Positions 1-6,195 of a stretch of 13,277 bases of DNA are shown piece after piece. The notes under the pieces were generated by a model, which was not told the origin of the DNA, searched no databases, and worked only from the letters and a program-made list of their open reading frames with translations. The first letter of the stretch is position 1; the number at the start of each line of letters is the position of its first letter. The DNA is from Kiritimatiellia bacterium. GTDB taxonomy: Bacteria; Verrucomicrobiota; Kiritimatiellia; RFP12; UBA1067. The stretch spans positions 1 through 13,277 of the forward strand of contig JAFPNP010000196.1 in the NCBI GenBank assembly GCA_017411125.1. The letters are read 5' to 3'. Position numbers and translations under genes: made by a program.

Positions 1-452
1 ATGTTCTCCGGCTTGATGTCGCGATGGACTATTCCGGCGGCGTGGATGGCGTCGAGCGCCTCGCGCATGTCGTCATACCATCCGGCCAGACGTTTTTCCG
101 AAATGCCGCCGTCCGCGTCATGCACATCGGCTAGATTCAACGGCTGCCCGTCCGGGCCTGTCACGAGATCCATCGTGAAGTACGGCGCACCGCCCTTATC
201 CGCAAAATCAAGGTCGTACACGCGAACAAGCCGTGGATGGTCGAGGCGGGCGAGCAGTTTCCCTTCCGCAAGGAAGCGTTTGCGGAGAAAGTCGGCGCTG
301 CGCCCTTCCATATGGAAAAGCTTGAGAGCGCGTCGGACGCCGAGATTCTCGTGGACGACATCGTATACTGCCCCCATTGCGCCTTTGCCCAGCAACCGCA
401 CGAAACGGTACGGCCCGATCTGGTCCGGCAGCACTTCCTCGTTCTCGCACAT
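1..452 (-). CDS. Ser/Thr protein kinase, PknB-like, N-terminal part (3' end outside window)
   Basis: Reading leftward from the ATG at 452-450, 150 codons remain open to the window edge and give the N-lobe of a Hanks-type kinase. The glycine-rich loop is at residues 22-27 (GKGAMG, followed by AVYD). The ATP-anchoring lysine is K44 in RRALKLF. The likely helix-C glutamate is E63. The catalytic loop HRDIKPEN lies at 143-150, exactly where the window ends, with D145 as catalytic base. The DFG motif, the activation loop and any membrane or sensor domain are not in view. The protein would phosphorylate Ser/Thr using ATP; substrates are unknown. Its start lies 3 nt after the stop of the LRR lipoprotein gene, so the two are almost certainly cotranscribed and perhaps translationally coupled. 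I see no clear Shine-Dalgarno of its own. The family assignment is very safe; the role is inferred. Confidence 0.93.
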   Translation of the reverse strand, partial: MCENEEVLPDQIGPYRFVRLLGKGAMGAVYDVVHENLGVRRALKLFHMEGRSADFLRKRFLAEGKLLARLDHPRLVRVYDLDFADKGGAPYFTMDLVTGPDGQPLNLADVHDADGGISEKRLAGWYDDMREALDAIHAAGIVHRDIKPEN

Positions 453-455
453 GGC

Positions 456-1817
456 TTATTTCGCCGACGACACGCCCTGCGTCTTCTTGTCGGTGCGCAC
501 GTTCACGTTCTTTGGAAGCGACGCCAAGACCGCGCCGCCGGTCACCGTCGCGCCGCAAAGGTCGAGACGTTTGAGGTTGGGAAGCCGGGCGGCGAACGCC
601 ACGTCCACCGGGTTCTTCGCGCCGGAGAGATCTACCGTTTCCAAAAGCGGCAGCGCCGCCAACGCGCCGGTATTCACATATTTGCTGCCTGGCAATTCAA
701 GCCGCTTCAACTTCTTGTTGTTGGACAGGAACGAAAGGTCGCCCACGGCGAAGGACATCGAGTCGCCGCTCATGTTCCAGAGACGCAGGTACGTCAGATT
801 GGGGAGCGAAGCGATCGGGGAAAGATCCTGTATCTTTTCGGCGAAGATCTTGACTTCTTCGGCCTGCGGCACCTGCCGCAGCCATTCGACCGACGTCATC
901 TTCGTGAGACCGCCGTGGAATTTTTTCACTTGCTTCAGCTTGCCGAGCGTCGCATAGCCTTCCGGCGGCAGTTTCGCCGCGTAGAAGTAAACACAGTCGA
1001 GTTTCGGACAAGTGGCGAGCGGCGAGAAGTCGGCGAGCGTCGCGCCGTAAAAATCGACATTCGTCAATTCCGGCATCCCGGAAAGCGGCGAGAGATCCGC
1101 TATCTCGGAATACGTGAAGTCGAGCGTGCGCAGCTTGCGCAATCCGGCAAGGGGCGAGATGTCGAGTTTCTTCACGTTCTTGATCGACAGCTTCGTCGCA
1201 TTCGACAGCAGCGCAAACGGAGCAAGCGTGGAAAGCTGCGTGCCGGACACGCTCACTTCCGTCGCCGCAGGGAAGCGAGCGATCGCGGCGGACACCGTGG
1301 CGTCGTCCACTTTGTCGAAAACAAGACGCACGCCGTCCGCAGACTTCCCTGCGGCAGCGATTTTCTGCTTGGCGGCGTCAATCTGCTCGGGCGTGGCGGG
1401 TTTGGAAAAGCGCAGCGAACCATATTTGTATTCAGGTTCCTCGGTGTCCGTTGCGACAGTCCGCGCCTTTGCGAACGCCGCGACCTGCGCCGTGGCCACT
1501 GGCTGCGGTACGACGACCGGTTGCCGTGTCGCGACTGGCGGCGGCGGTACTGCGACTGGCTGCTGCTGGACTACGACGGATTGCTGTTGCACTACTACGG
1601 GCTGCTGCACCACCATGACCGGCTGCTGCACCACGACAGTGGGCGGAGGAGGCGGAGGCGGAGGTTGCGTTACGGCTACTGCGATGGATGCCGCCGAACC
1701 AAGCGCGTCCATCGTCTTCGCGAATCCTTCCGGGTTTGAAGAACATCCCGCACAAACGAGCGCCGCGCATCCCAATGCGACAAACCGGTTTTCGATACTG
1801 AAATTTCCTGTTGCCAT
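456..1817 (-). CDS. Leucine-rich-repeat lipoprotein with Pro/Val/Gln-rich linker
   Basis: A 453-aa predicted envelope protein. Residues 11-24 are hydrophobic and end in VCAGC, so C25 is a plausible, slightly non-canonical lipidation site (C22 stands at -3 where Leu is usual). A low-complexity linker follows at about 51-112: eight prolines, then repeated VVVQQ/QQP blocks and another PPPP. From about 185 to 440 there are roughly ten short leucine-rich repeats of the internalin/SDS22 type, with a recurring pattern like 'DLSPLSGMPELTNVDF'. Such repeats bind proteins or other ligands; no enzyme domain is visible. The start at 1817 is supported by AAGGAG and GGTGA upstream and by a good promoter 28 nt away. 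It precedes a Ser/Thr kinase gene by 3 nt, which suggests a sensor or surface-binding role tied to phosphorylation, but this is inference. Confidence 0.85.
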   Translation of the reverse strand: MATGNFSIENRFVALGCAALVCAGCSSNPEGFAKTMDALGSAASIAVAVTQPPPPPPPPTVVVQQPVMVVQQPVVVQQQSVVVQQQPVAVPPPPVATRQPVVVPQPVATAQVAAFAKARTVATDTEEPEYKYGSLRFSKPATPEQIDAAKQKIAAAGKSADGVRLVFDKVDDATVSAAIARFPAATEVSVSGTQLSTLAPFALLSNATKLSIKNVKKLDISPLAGLRKLRTLDFTYSEIADLSPLSGMPELTNVDFYGATLADFSPLATCPKLDCVYFYAAKLPPEGYATLGKLKQVKKFHGGLTKMTSVEWLRQVPQAEEVKIFAEKIQDLSPIASLPNLTYLRLWNMSGDSMSFAVGDLSFLSNNKKLKRLELPGSKYVNTGALAALPLLETVDLSGAKNPVDVAFAARLPNLKRLDLCGATVTGGAVLASLPKNVNVRTDKKTQGVSSAK

Positions 1818-1844
1818 ATGTCACCTTTTCTCCTTAACGGTTGA

Positions 1845-1874
1845 ATTATAGCAAATTCCTGACGGAGAATGCAA
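1845..1874 (-). promoter_or_regulatory. Promoter of the LRR lipoprotein–kinase operon
   Basis: On the minus strand a perfect -10 TATAAT (1850-1845) is preceded by TGC, an extended -10. A weak -35-like TTGCAT (1874-1869) sits 18 bp upstream. The expected start of transcription is near 1838, giving a leader of about 20 nt that contains AAGGAG and GGTGA before the ATG at 1817. The repeat array lies about 100 bp upstream of this promoter, a reasonable distance for a regulatory site. Confidence 0.65.
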
Positions 1875-1973
1875 GTATACAAACAAAGTTGCCAATTTTT
1901 TGGACAAGACCCCTCGAAATCGCCCCACCTGCAAAATCCGTTCGCGACCCCCTCTACGATTGTAAATTGTAAA

Positions 1974-2082
1974 CCTCTAGGGTTCATAATCGCCCCTCTA
2001 AGGGTTCATAATCGCCCCTCTAAGGGTTCATAATTCCCCCTCTAAGGGTTCATAATCGCCCCTCTAAGGGTTCATAATTCCC
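1974..2082. repeat. Tandem array of five ~22-bp repeats
   Basis: Five head-to-tail units: 1974-1994 (21 bp, one A missing), 1995-2016, 2017-2038, 2039-2060 and 2061-2082 (22 bp each). Each contains CCTCTAAGGG followed by TTCATAAT and a four-base end. Besides the single-base deletion in unit 1, the only variation is in that end: CGCC in units 1, 2 and 4, TCCC in units 3 and 5. A degenerate extra unit beginning CCTCTA lies at 1951-1973, and a partial CCTT follows at 2083-2086. There are no spacers, so this is not CRISPR. The 22-bp period is about two helical turns, placing every copy on the same face of the DNA, as in iterons or multi-site operators. The function is unknown. Confidence 0.95.
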
Positions 2083-2083
2083 C

Positions 2084-2097
2084 CTTGAGCAGTCAAG
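2084..2097. repeat. Small inverted repeat at the right end of the array
   Basis: CTTGA, a four-base loop GCAG, then TCAAG. The stem is only 5 bp and has no following T-run, so it is not a convincing terminator. It abuts the last 22-bp repeat and may mark the array boundary or be chance. Confidence 0.35.
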
Positions 2098-2147
2098 AGC
2101 AAGACGGCGTACCGGGAAACCGTGGAATCACACGAATCCGCCCTATT

Positions 2148-2174
2148 TTGACTTGATGTTTTTCAGAGTATGAT
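2148..2174 (+). promoter_or_regulatory. Candidate promoter P1 of the rightward operon
   Basis: TTGACT (2148-2153) and TATGAT (2169-2174) are good hexamers, but the spacer is only 15 bp, shorter than the usual 16-18. If used, transcription would begin near 2181 with a leader of about 110 nt. The -10 contains the ATG of a longer in-frame start at 2170, which argues against that start being used. Confidence 0.4.
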
Positions 2175-2181
2175 TTTATCC

Positions 2182-2211
2182 TTGCGGCGGAACTGCCTAT
2201 TGTGGTATCAT
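2182..2211 (+). promoter_or_regulatory. Candidate promoter P2 of the rightward operon
   Basis: TTGCGG (2182-2187), an 18-bp spacer, and TATCAT (2206-2211) preceded by TGG, an extended -10. Transcription would begin near 2218, leaving a leader of about 72 nt before the ATG at 2290. It competes with P1; both may be active or only one. Confidence 0.4.
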
Positions 2212-2289
2212 TCACATGTTGCGTCTCGGTGCCTTTGCGCTGCGGCGCGTCGTTTTAGGCAAACACAAACACAAACAAAAGGATCATCG

Positions 2290-3054
2290 ATGAGCACCAA
2301 AGAATGCGGTTTCTCGAAAACAGCGAACGAATACCTCGCCACGCATCCCGTGGCCGGCGTCGCAGACTGCGGCGATTTGAAGAAATACGCCTCGTCGGCG
2401 GCGTGGAAAGGCTCGGTAGACGCTACCGTGCAACCCTGCCACAAAGCCAGACGAGTCCGCTTCTGGGGTGCGCTGGAGCATATGGCAGTCATGCGCGGTT
2501 GGGGGCTTGACGTGGACGAGTTCGATCCGGAAGCCGCTTCGCGCGGGTGCTATCCCGACGTGATTTTCTGCCATCTGCAGCCCAACTACACCTTTGGCGA
2601 CGTGGAACAGATGCTGGACGCGATGCGCCACGGCACGCATTTCGTCACGCTGCAAGCAACCGACATGTGGAGTGCGACGCTCGCGAAACGCCTCGGCCAC
2701 ACTTACAGCGGCGTCATGAACGCGGCTCCGCAGGACGCCGTGTGGCTCGTGAACTGCCCTAAGCTGTTCGAAGGTTTCCCGGCAGGACGTCCCGACGCCG
2801 GAAGCGCTCCCTACTTCCGCTCCCACACGTGCGGGATGTACATGACCGGCGAACGCTGCCTGCTTGGCCTTGCCGACATGAAACAGAAACGCATCTGCTC
2901 CGCCATCGCGCAGTATCCCTACGGCAAGGGCGCGGCGACGCTCGTCGGCCCGTTTGTCACCCCCGTCGCCAAGGAGATAAACGAACCCTCTTACAAGCGC
3001 TTGCTCCTCAACCTCATCACCCTTCTCCCGCCCGTGTGCGGCAAGTGCAGCTGA
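2290..3054 (+). CDS. Unrecognised 254-aa protein, possibly GATase/ThuA-like fold
   Basis: First gene of the rightward operon. I do not recognise it with certainty. It has no signal peptide. Alternating hydrophobic strands (for example DVIFCHLQP at 90-98) and the C-terminal segment YPYGKGAATLVGPF (209-222), then PSYKRLLLNLI, resemble the last strands of class I glutamine-amidotransferase-like or ThuA-like domains in sugar-catabolism loci. No Cys-His-Glu triad can be assigned by eye. There are eleven cysteines, including a terminal CGKC. The start at 2290 is preferred over an in-frame ATG at 2170 because AAAGGA lies 6 nt upstream and because 2170 falls within a promoter-like -10. The Gfo/Idh/MocA gene begins 19 nt after its stop, so a role in the same sugar pathway is likely by context. 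The fold suggestion is weak. Confidence 0.7.
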   Translation: MSTKECGFSKTANEYLATHPVAGVADCGDLKKYASSAAWKGSVDATVQPCHKARRVRFWGALEHMAVMRGWGLDVDEFDPEAASRGCYPDVIFCHLQPNYTFGDVEQMLDAMRHGTHFVTLQATDMWSATLAKRLGHTYSGVMNAAPQDAVWLVNCPKLFEGFPAGRPDAGSAPYFRSHTCGMYMTGERCLLGLADMKQKRICSAIAQYPYGKGAATLVGPFVTPVAKEINEPSYKRLLLNLITLLPPVCGKCS

Positions 3055-3073
3055 CGAAAGGAGACGCCAGACG

Positions 3074-4546
3074 ATGAATACCTCGCGCAAGGGCTTTTTG
3101 AAAGGCGTGCTCGCGGCGGGCGCGTTTCCCGCAATCGTGCCGCCTTCCGTCTTCGGCGCATCCGCGCCAAGCAACAAGCTGCAGATCGCCATGATCGGCC
3201 TGGGCCGCATCGGCACGTCGATGGACATCGGCGGCCTCGTGTCGAACCAGGACCTCGCCATGCTCACCACCATCTGCGACTGCGACTCCGTGCGCCTCGC
3301 CAACATGAAGAGCGTCGCGGAACGTCTCTACGGGCGCAAGCTCGACCACCTCAAGATGGAGATGGACTACCGCAAGGTTCTCGACGATCCGGGAATCGAC
3401 GGCGTGATGATCTGCACGCAAGACCACTGGCACGCCCGCATGGTCGTGGAAGCGTGCTACAAAGGCAAGGACGTCTACGTGCAGAAGCCAATGGCTCTTT
3501 CCGTCGAAGAGAGCGAGGCGATCGTCGAGGCCGTGCGCAAGATGAAGCGCGTGTTCCACATCGGCACGCAGCAGCGCAGCGACCGCGGCGGATGCGGCAA
3601 CGGATTCCGCAGGGGCGTGGAGTACGTCAAGAGCGGACGCATCGGAACGCTCAAGCGCATCGAGGTTGGCATCATCGACAACAGCCCATCCAGCGAATGG
3701 CCGTATCCCCAGTTCGAGCGCACGCCGGATCCGTCCGACTTCGACTTCGACCTCTGGCTCGGCCCGGCCCGCGACGACGTGCGCTACTCTCAGCTGCGCA
3801 CGCACTGGCGCCCGGTGGACGCCAACGGCAAGCCCTACGCCAAGATTCCAGGCCAAAACGTCGGCTGGCTCCAGATACAGGACTACTGCACCGGAAACAT
3901 CTCCGGTTGGGGTTCGCACCACATGGACATCGCGCAGTGGGCGATGGACAATGCCGGACCTGTATCCGTCAAGTGCGAGAAGGCGACCTTCCTCAAGGGA
4001 CGCCTATTCAACGTACACGACGACTGCCTCATCACCTACAAATACGCGAACGGCGTCGAGCTGCAGCTCGGCACGCCGCGCCTCACCGGTTTCCGCTGCG
4101 GCGCGAAGTTCTTCGGCCCGAACGGCGACTGGATCTCCACGTGCCGCTGGATGGACCGGATTCCCGAAGGCAAGCGCGTGGACACCGCGTACAAGCCAAA
4201 GGCCGAGTTCTGGCGCAATTGCGAGGCCAACAAGAAGGAAATCCTCGCCGGAGAGCCGGAGGTCAAGGTGGTGCGCAACATGGAGAAGGACCACCACCGC
4301 CCGTGGTTCCTCGGAATGCGTTCGCGCAAGGACACCAACATCACGGTCGAAGAGGCGAACGTTTCCACGATCTCCTGTATCCTCGGTTACCACGCGATGA
4401 ACAACATCGGCCACACGATCGGCTGGGATCCCGTGAAGCGCGACTTCACGAACCCGGAGGACAAGAAGCTCTACTCCTGCTTCGAGCGTCCGCAGTTCGC
4501 CGTCGCGCCGATCATCCGCGAAATACGGAAGAAAGCCGGAGCCTGA
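3074..4546 (+). CDS. Exported Gfo/Idh/MocA-family oxidoreductase
   Basis: A 490-aa NAD(P)-dependent sugar oxidoreductase. The N-terminus SRKGFLKGVLAAG (4-16), followed by a hydrophobic stretch and VFGA, resembles a Tat signal (consensus SRRxFLK) with RK instead of RR. The Rossmann dinucleotide motif GLGRIG is at 42-47. The family's EKP motif is QKP at 137-139, where K138 is the conserved catalytic lysine. The C-terminal substrate domain carries GWGSHHMDIAQWA (278-290), with H282 or H283 and D285 matching the family's HxxxD-type active-site region. AAAGGAGA lies 9 nt before the ATG. Members oxidise sugar or cyclitol hydroxyls, in some cases making 3-keto glycosides; the substrate here is unknown. 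The ThuA–PmoA gene starts 1 nt after the stop, and an exported DUF1080 protein is encoded nearby on the other strand. Confidence 0.93.
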   Translation: MNTSRKGFLKGVLAAGAFPAIVPPSVFGASAPSNKLQIAMIGLGRIGTSMDIGGLVSNQDLAMLTTICDCDSVRLANMKSVAERLYGRKLDHLKMEMDYRKVLDDPGIDGVMICTQDHWHARMVVEACYKGKDVYVQKPMALSVEESEAIVEAVRKMKRVFHIGTQQRSDRGGCGNGFRRGVEYVKSGRIGTLKRIEVGIIDNSPSSEWPYPQFERTPDPSDFDFDLWLGPARDDVRYSQLRTHWRPVDANGKPYAKIPGQNVGWLQIQDYCTGNISGWGSHHMDIAQWAMDNAGPVSVKCEKATFLKGRLFNVHDDCLITYKYANGVELQLGTPRLTGFRCGAKFFGPNGDWISTCRWMDRIPEGKRVDTAYKPKAEFWRNCEANKKEILAGEPEVKVVRNMEKDHHRPWFLGMRSRKDTNITVEEANVSTISCILGYHAMNNIGHTIGWDPVKRDFTNPEDKKLYSCFERPQFAVAPIIREIRKKAGA

Positions 4547-4547
4547 C

Positions 4548-6173
4548 ATGAAAAAGCCCCTTCTCGCCATTGCGGCCGCGCTTGCACTTGCGTCCGCGGC
4601 CTTCGCGGATGCGTTCGCTCCGGCGGACGTGCTGGTCTACACGCGCTGGAAACACGTCTGGAATCCGAATACCAAGACGGTGACGCCAAAAGGCGCCTAC
4701 CACCATCTCTCCACCGAAGCCGGCGCGGAACAGGTTCGCCAGTACTTCGGCGAGAGGGGGCTTTCATGCCTCGTGACGGACGATCCCGCCGTCTGGGATT
4801 CCGACGCCTTCAAGAAGGCGAAGTGCGTGTTCTTCCTGAACACGCAGCACGAGCAATTCGCGACGGACGCGCAGCGCGACAGGTTCTACGCCGCCGTCTC
4901 CAACGGTCTCGGCGTGGTTGTGACGCACTCGTCCAGCTGGAACGAGCACGCCAACCCTGGCCGCTGGCGCGACTTTCTGGGCGGGTTCTTCTCGTACCAC
5001 TACGGCCGCCAACAGCCTGTGCCGTTCCGCTACGCCGACCGCACCCATCCCGCGTTCGCGTTCTTCCCCAAAGACTACGTCTGGGAATGCGAGGAAATAT
5101 ACCTGAACCATCCGAACCCGGCGGGGATGCGTCCGCTTCTGATCCTGGATTGGAACGACGTGCTGCCGGAGTCGCGCAAAAGGGACAAGGAGGGCTGCCC
5201 CAAAATCGGCGGCCACGTCCTCGCCTGGAGCAAGACATACGGCAAAGGGCGCGTGTTCTACACCGCGCTCGGCCATAATGTGAAGGATTGGCGCAAACGC
5301 GAATTCCTCTACCACCTGTTCATGGCGGCGAAGTGGGCGATGGGCGAGCTGCCCGACCGCGTGGACGGCGAGCCGCTGAACTTCACGTCTGCAAAGGCAT
5401 GTCGCACGATCGACGGCGCAGAACTGGTGAAGAACGGCAAGACGGTGTGGAAGCTGAACCTCGCCAACCGCGAGGCGAAGCCGTTCGTCCATCCGCTCTG
5501 CCTGCCCGACGGCAGGTGCGTGACGGACATGCGTCCGAAAGACCATCCATGGCATCTCGGGCTTTTCTTCTGCTGGAAGTTCATCAACGGCCTCAACTAC
5601 TGGGAGCCGCGCAACCCCGCGCACCTGAACCTCTTCCCGGACGGAATGACGGTGCTGCGCGACTTCGACATCCGCCCGAACGGCGGCGCGTGCGACGTGT
5701 CGCTGAAGTTCTGGTACGGCCCGCGCGCCGAGCCGGGCCGCGTCCTCCTCGACGAAGACCGCGAAATCGAGTTCTCCGCGCCGGACTTCGAAGGCCGCTA
5801 CTCGATCCGCGCACGGCACAAGTTCACGGCGCGTGAAAAGGTGGAGTTCAACGCCCGCCGCCCGATTGCATACGGCGGCTGGTCGCTCCGGATGCAGCCG
5901 TTCATGCGGAACTTCGCTCTGACGAGCGGCGGCGCGAACGTGAAAGAACCGGCTGGCGAAAACTGCGGACCCAAGGGCATGCCCGACTTGACCTACACCG
6001 ACCCCAAGACGGGGCACGGCATCCGCATCAAGACGCACAAGGGCGCGGATGCAGAGCGCTTCTACTACTGGTCCGACCACCGTTTCGCCGGCTCCGTTCC
6101 GATGTACGCCGAGCCGATCGTGCTGCAGCCTGGCCAGACGCTGGAGCTGGACTACGAAATCGAAATATTCTGA
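4548..6173 (+). CDS. Exported two-domain protein: ThuA-like + PmoA-like (DUF6807)
   Basis: A 541-aa protein with a clear Sec signal peptide (KK, then an alanine/leucine-rich core, likely cut near AFADA at 18-22). Residues about 27-270 form a ThuA-like, amidotransferase-fold domain. Recognisable parts are the strand GLGVVVTHSSSW (120-131) and the family's closing motif GKGRVFYTALGH (232-243). Residues about 285-541 form a PmoA-like beta-rich domain marked by DHPWHLGLFFCWKF (332-345) and NYWEP, which match the 'DHPHHRG' signature of that family. ThuA relatives act in trehalose/3-keto sugar use; the PmoA-like family is uncharacterised despite its name. GGAG lies 6 nt before the ATG, within the end of the upstream oxidoreductase gene, so coupling is likely. 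A role in processing oxidised glycosides is inference. Confidence 0.85.
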   Translation: MKKPLLAIAAALALASAAFADAFAPADVLVYTRWKHVWNPNTKTVTPKGAYHHLSTEAGAEQVRQYFGERGLSCLVTDDPAVWDSDAFKKAKCVFFLNTQHEQFATDAQRDRFYAAVSNGLGVVVTHSSSWNEHANPGRWRDFLGGFFSYHYGRQQPVPFRYADRTHPAFAFFPKDYVWECEEIYLNHPNPAGMRPLLILDWNDVLPESRKRDKEGCPKIGGHVLAWSKTYGKGRVFYTALGHNVKDWRKREFLYHLFMAAKWAMGELPDRVDGEPLNFTSAKACRTIDGAELVKNGKTVWKLNLANREAKPFVHPLCLPDGRCVTDMRPKDHPWHLGLFFCWKFINGLNYWEPRNPAHLNLFPDGMTVLRDFDIRPNGGACDVSLKFWYGPRAEPGRVLLDEDREIEFSAPDFEGRYSIRARHKFTAREKVEFNARRPIAYGGWSLRMQPFMRNFALTSGGANVKEPAGENCGPKGMPDLTYTDPKTGHGIRIKTHKGADAERFYYWSDHRFAGSVPMYAEPIVLQPGQTLELDYEIEIF

Positions 6174-6195
6174 CGCAACCGGGAACTCTGTGCCG

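Larger units (their letters stand above)
1818..2289. other. Divergent intergenic region with promoters and repeat array
   Basis: This 472-bp gap between the minus-strand LRR gene and the plus-strand operon is more AT-rich than the flanking genes. From left to right it holds the LRR promoter (1845-1874), an AT-rich stretch with a small CCAA/TTGG inverted repeat (1892-1903), a 7-bp duplication TTGTAAA TTGTAAA (1960-1973), and the tandem repeat array (1974-2082). A 5-bp stem with a 4-nt loop follows (2084-2097). I recognise nothing in 2098-2147. The two candidate rightward promoters are at 2148-2211. A leader rich in CA/AAC (about 2262-2280) leads to the Shine-Dalgarno AAAGGA of the first plus-strand gene. 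No RNA gene, riboswitch or terminator was recognised. Confidence 0.8.

Noticed and set aside
237..1739. 500-codon open frame on the plus strand opposite the LRR gene
   Set aside because: Its product is Arg/His-rich with no family features and has no Shine-Dalgarno. The opposite strand encodes a clear lipoprotein with LRR periodicity and a promoter. Long antisense frames are expected at this GC content.
1892..1903. CCAA/TTGG inverted repeat with T-run as a terminator
   Set aside because: The stem is only 4 bp and its T-run is the loop, not a tail. It lies upstream of the LRR promoter, where no transcript needs ending.
1676..1987. 103-codon minus-strand frame starting in repeat unit 1
   Set aside because: It opens only because of a one-base deletion in that unit, crosses the LRR promoter and start, and its sequence resembles nothing. 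Kept only as part of the micro-ORF observation.
1951..2086. CRISPR array
   Set aside because: Repeats are directly adjacent with no unique spacers, and no cas genes are present.
2170..2289. Longer start for the 254-aa protein
   Set aside because: The ATG at 2170 lies inside a candidate -10 and has no Shine-Dalgarno; the added residues are not protein-like. The ATG at 2290 has AAAGGA at good spacing.
1818..2289. Plasmid or phage origin based on iteron-like repeats
   Set aside because: No replication initiator, DnaA boxes or partition genes are visible nearby, and flanking genes include chromosomal housekeeping functions.
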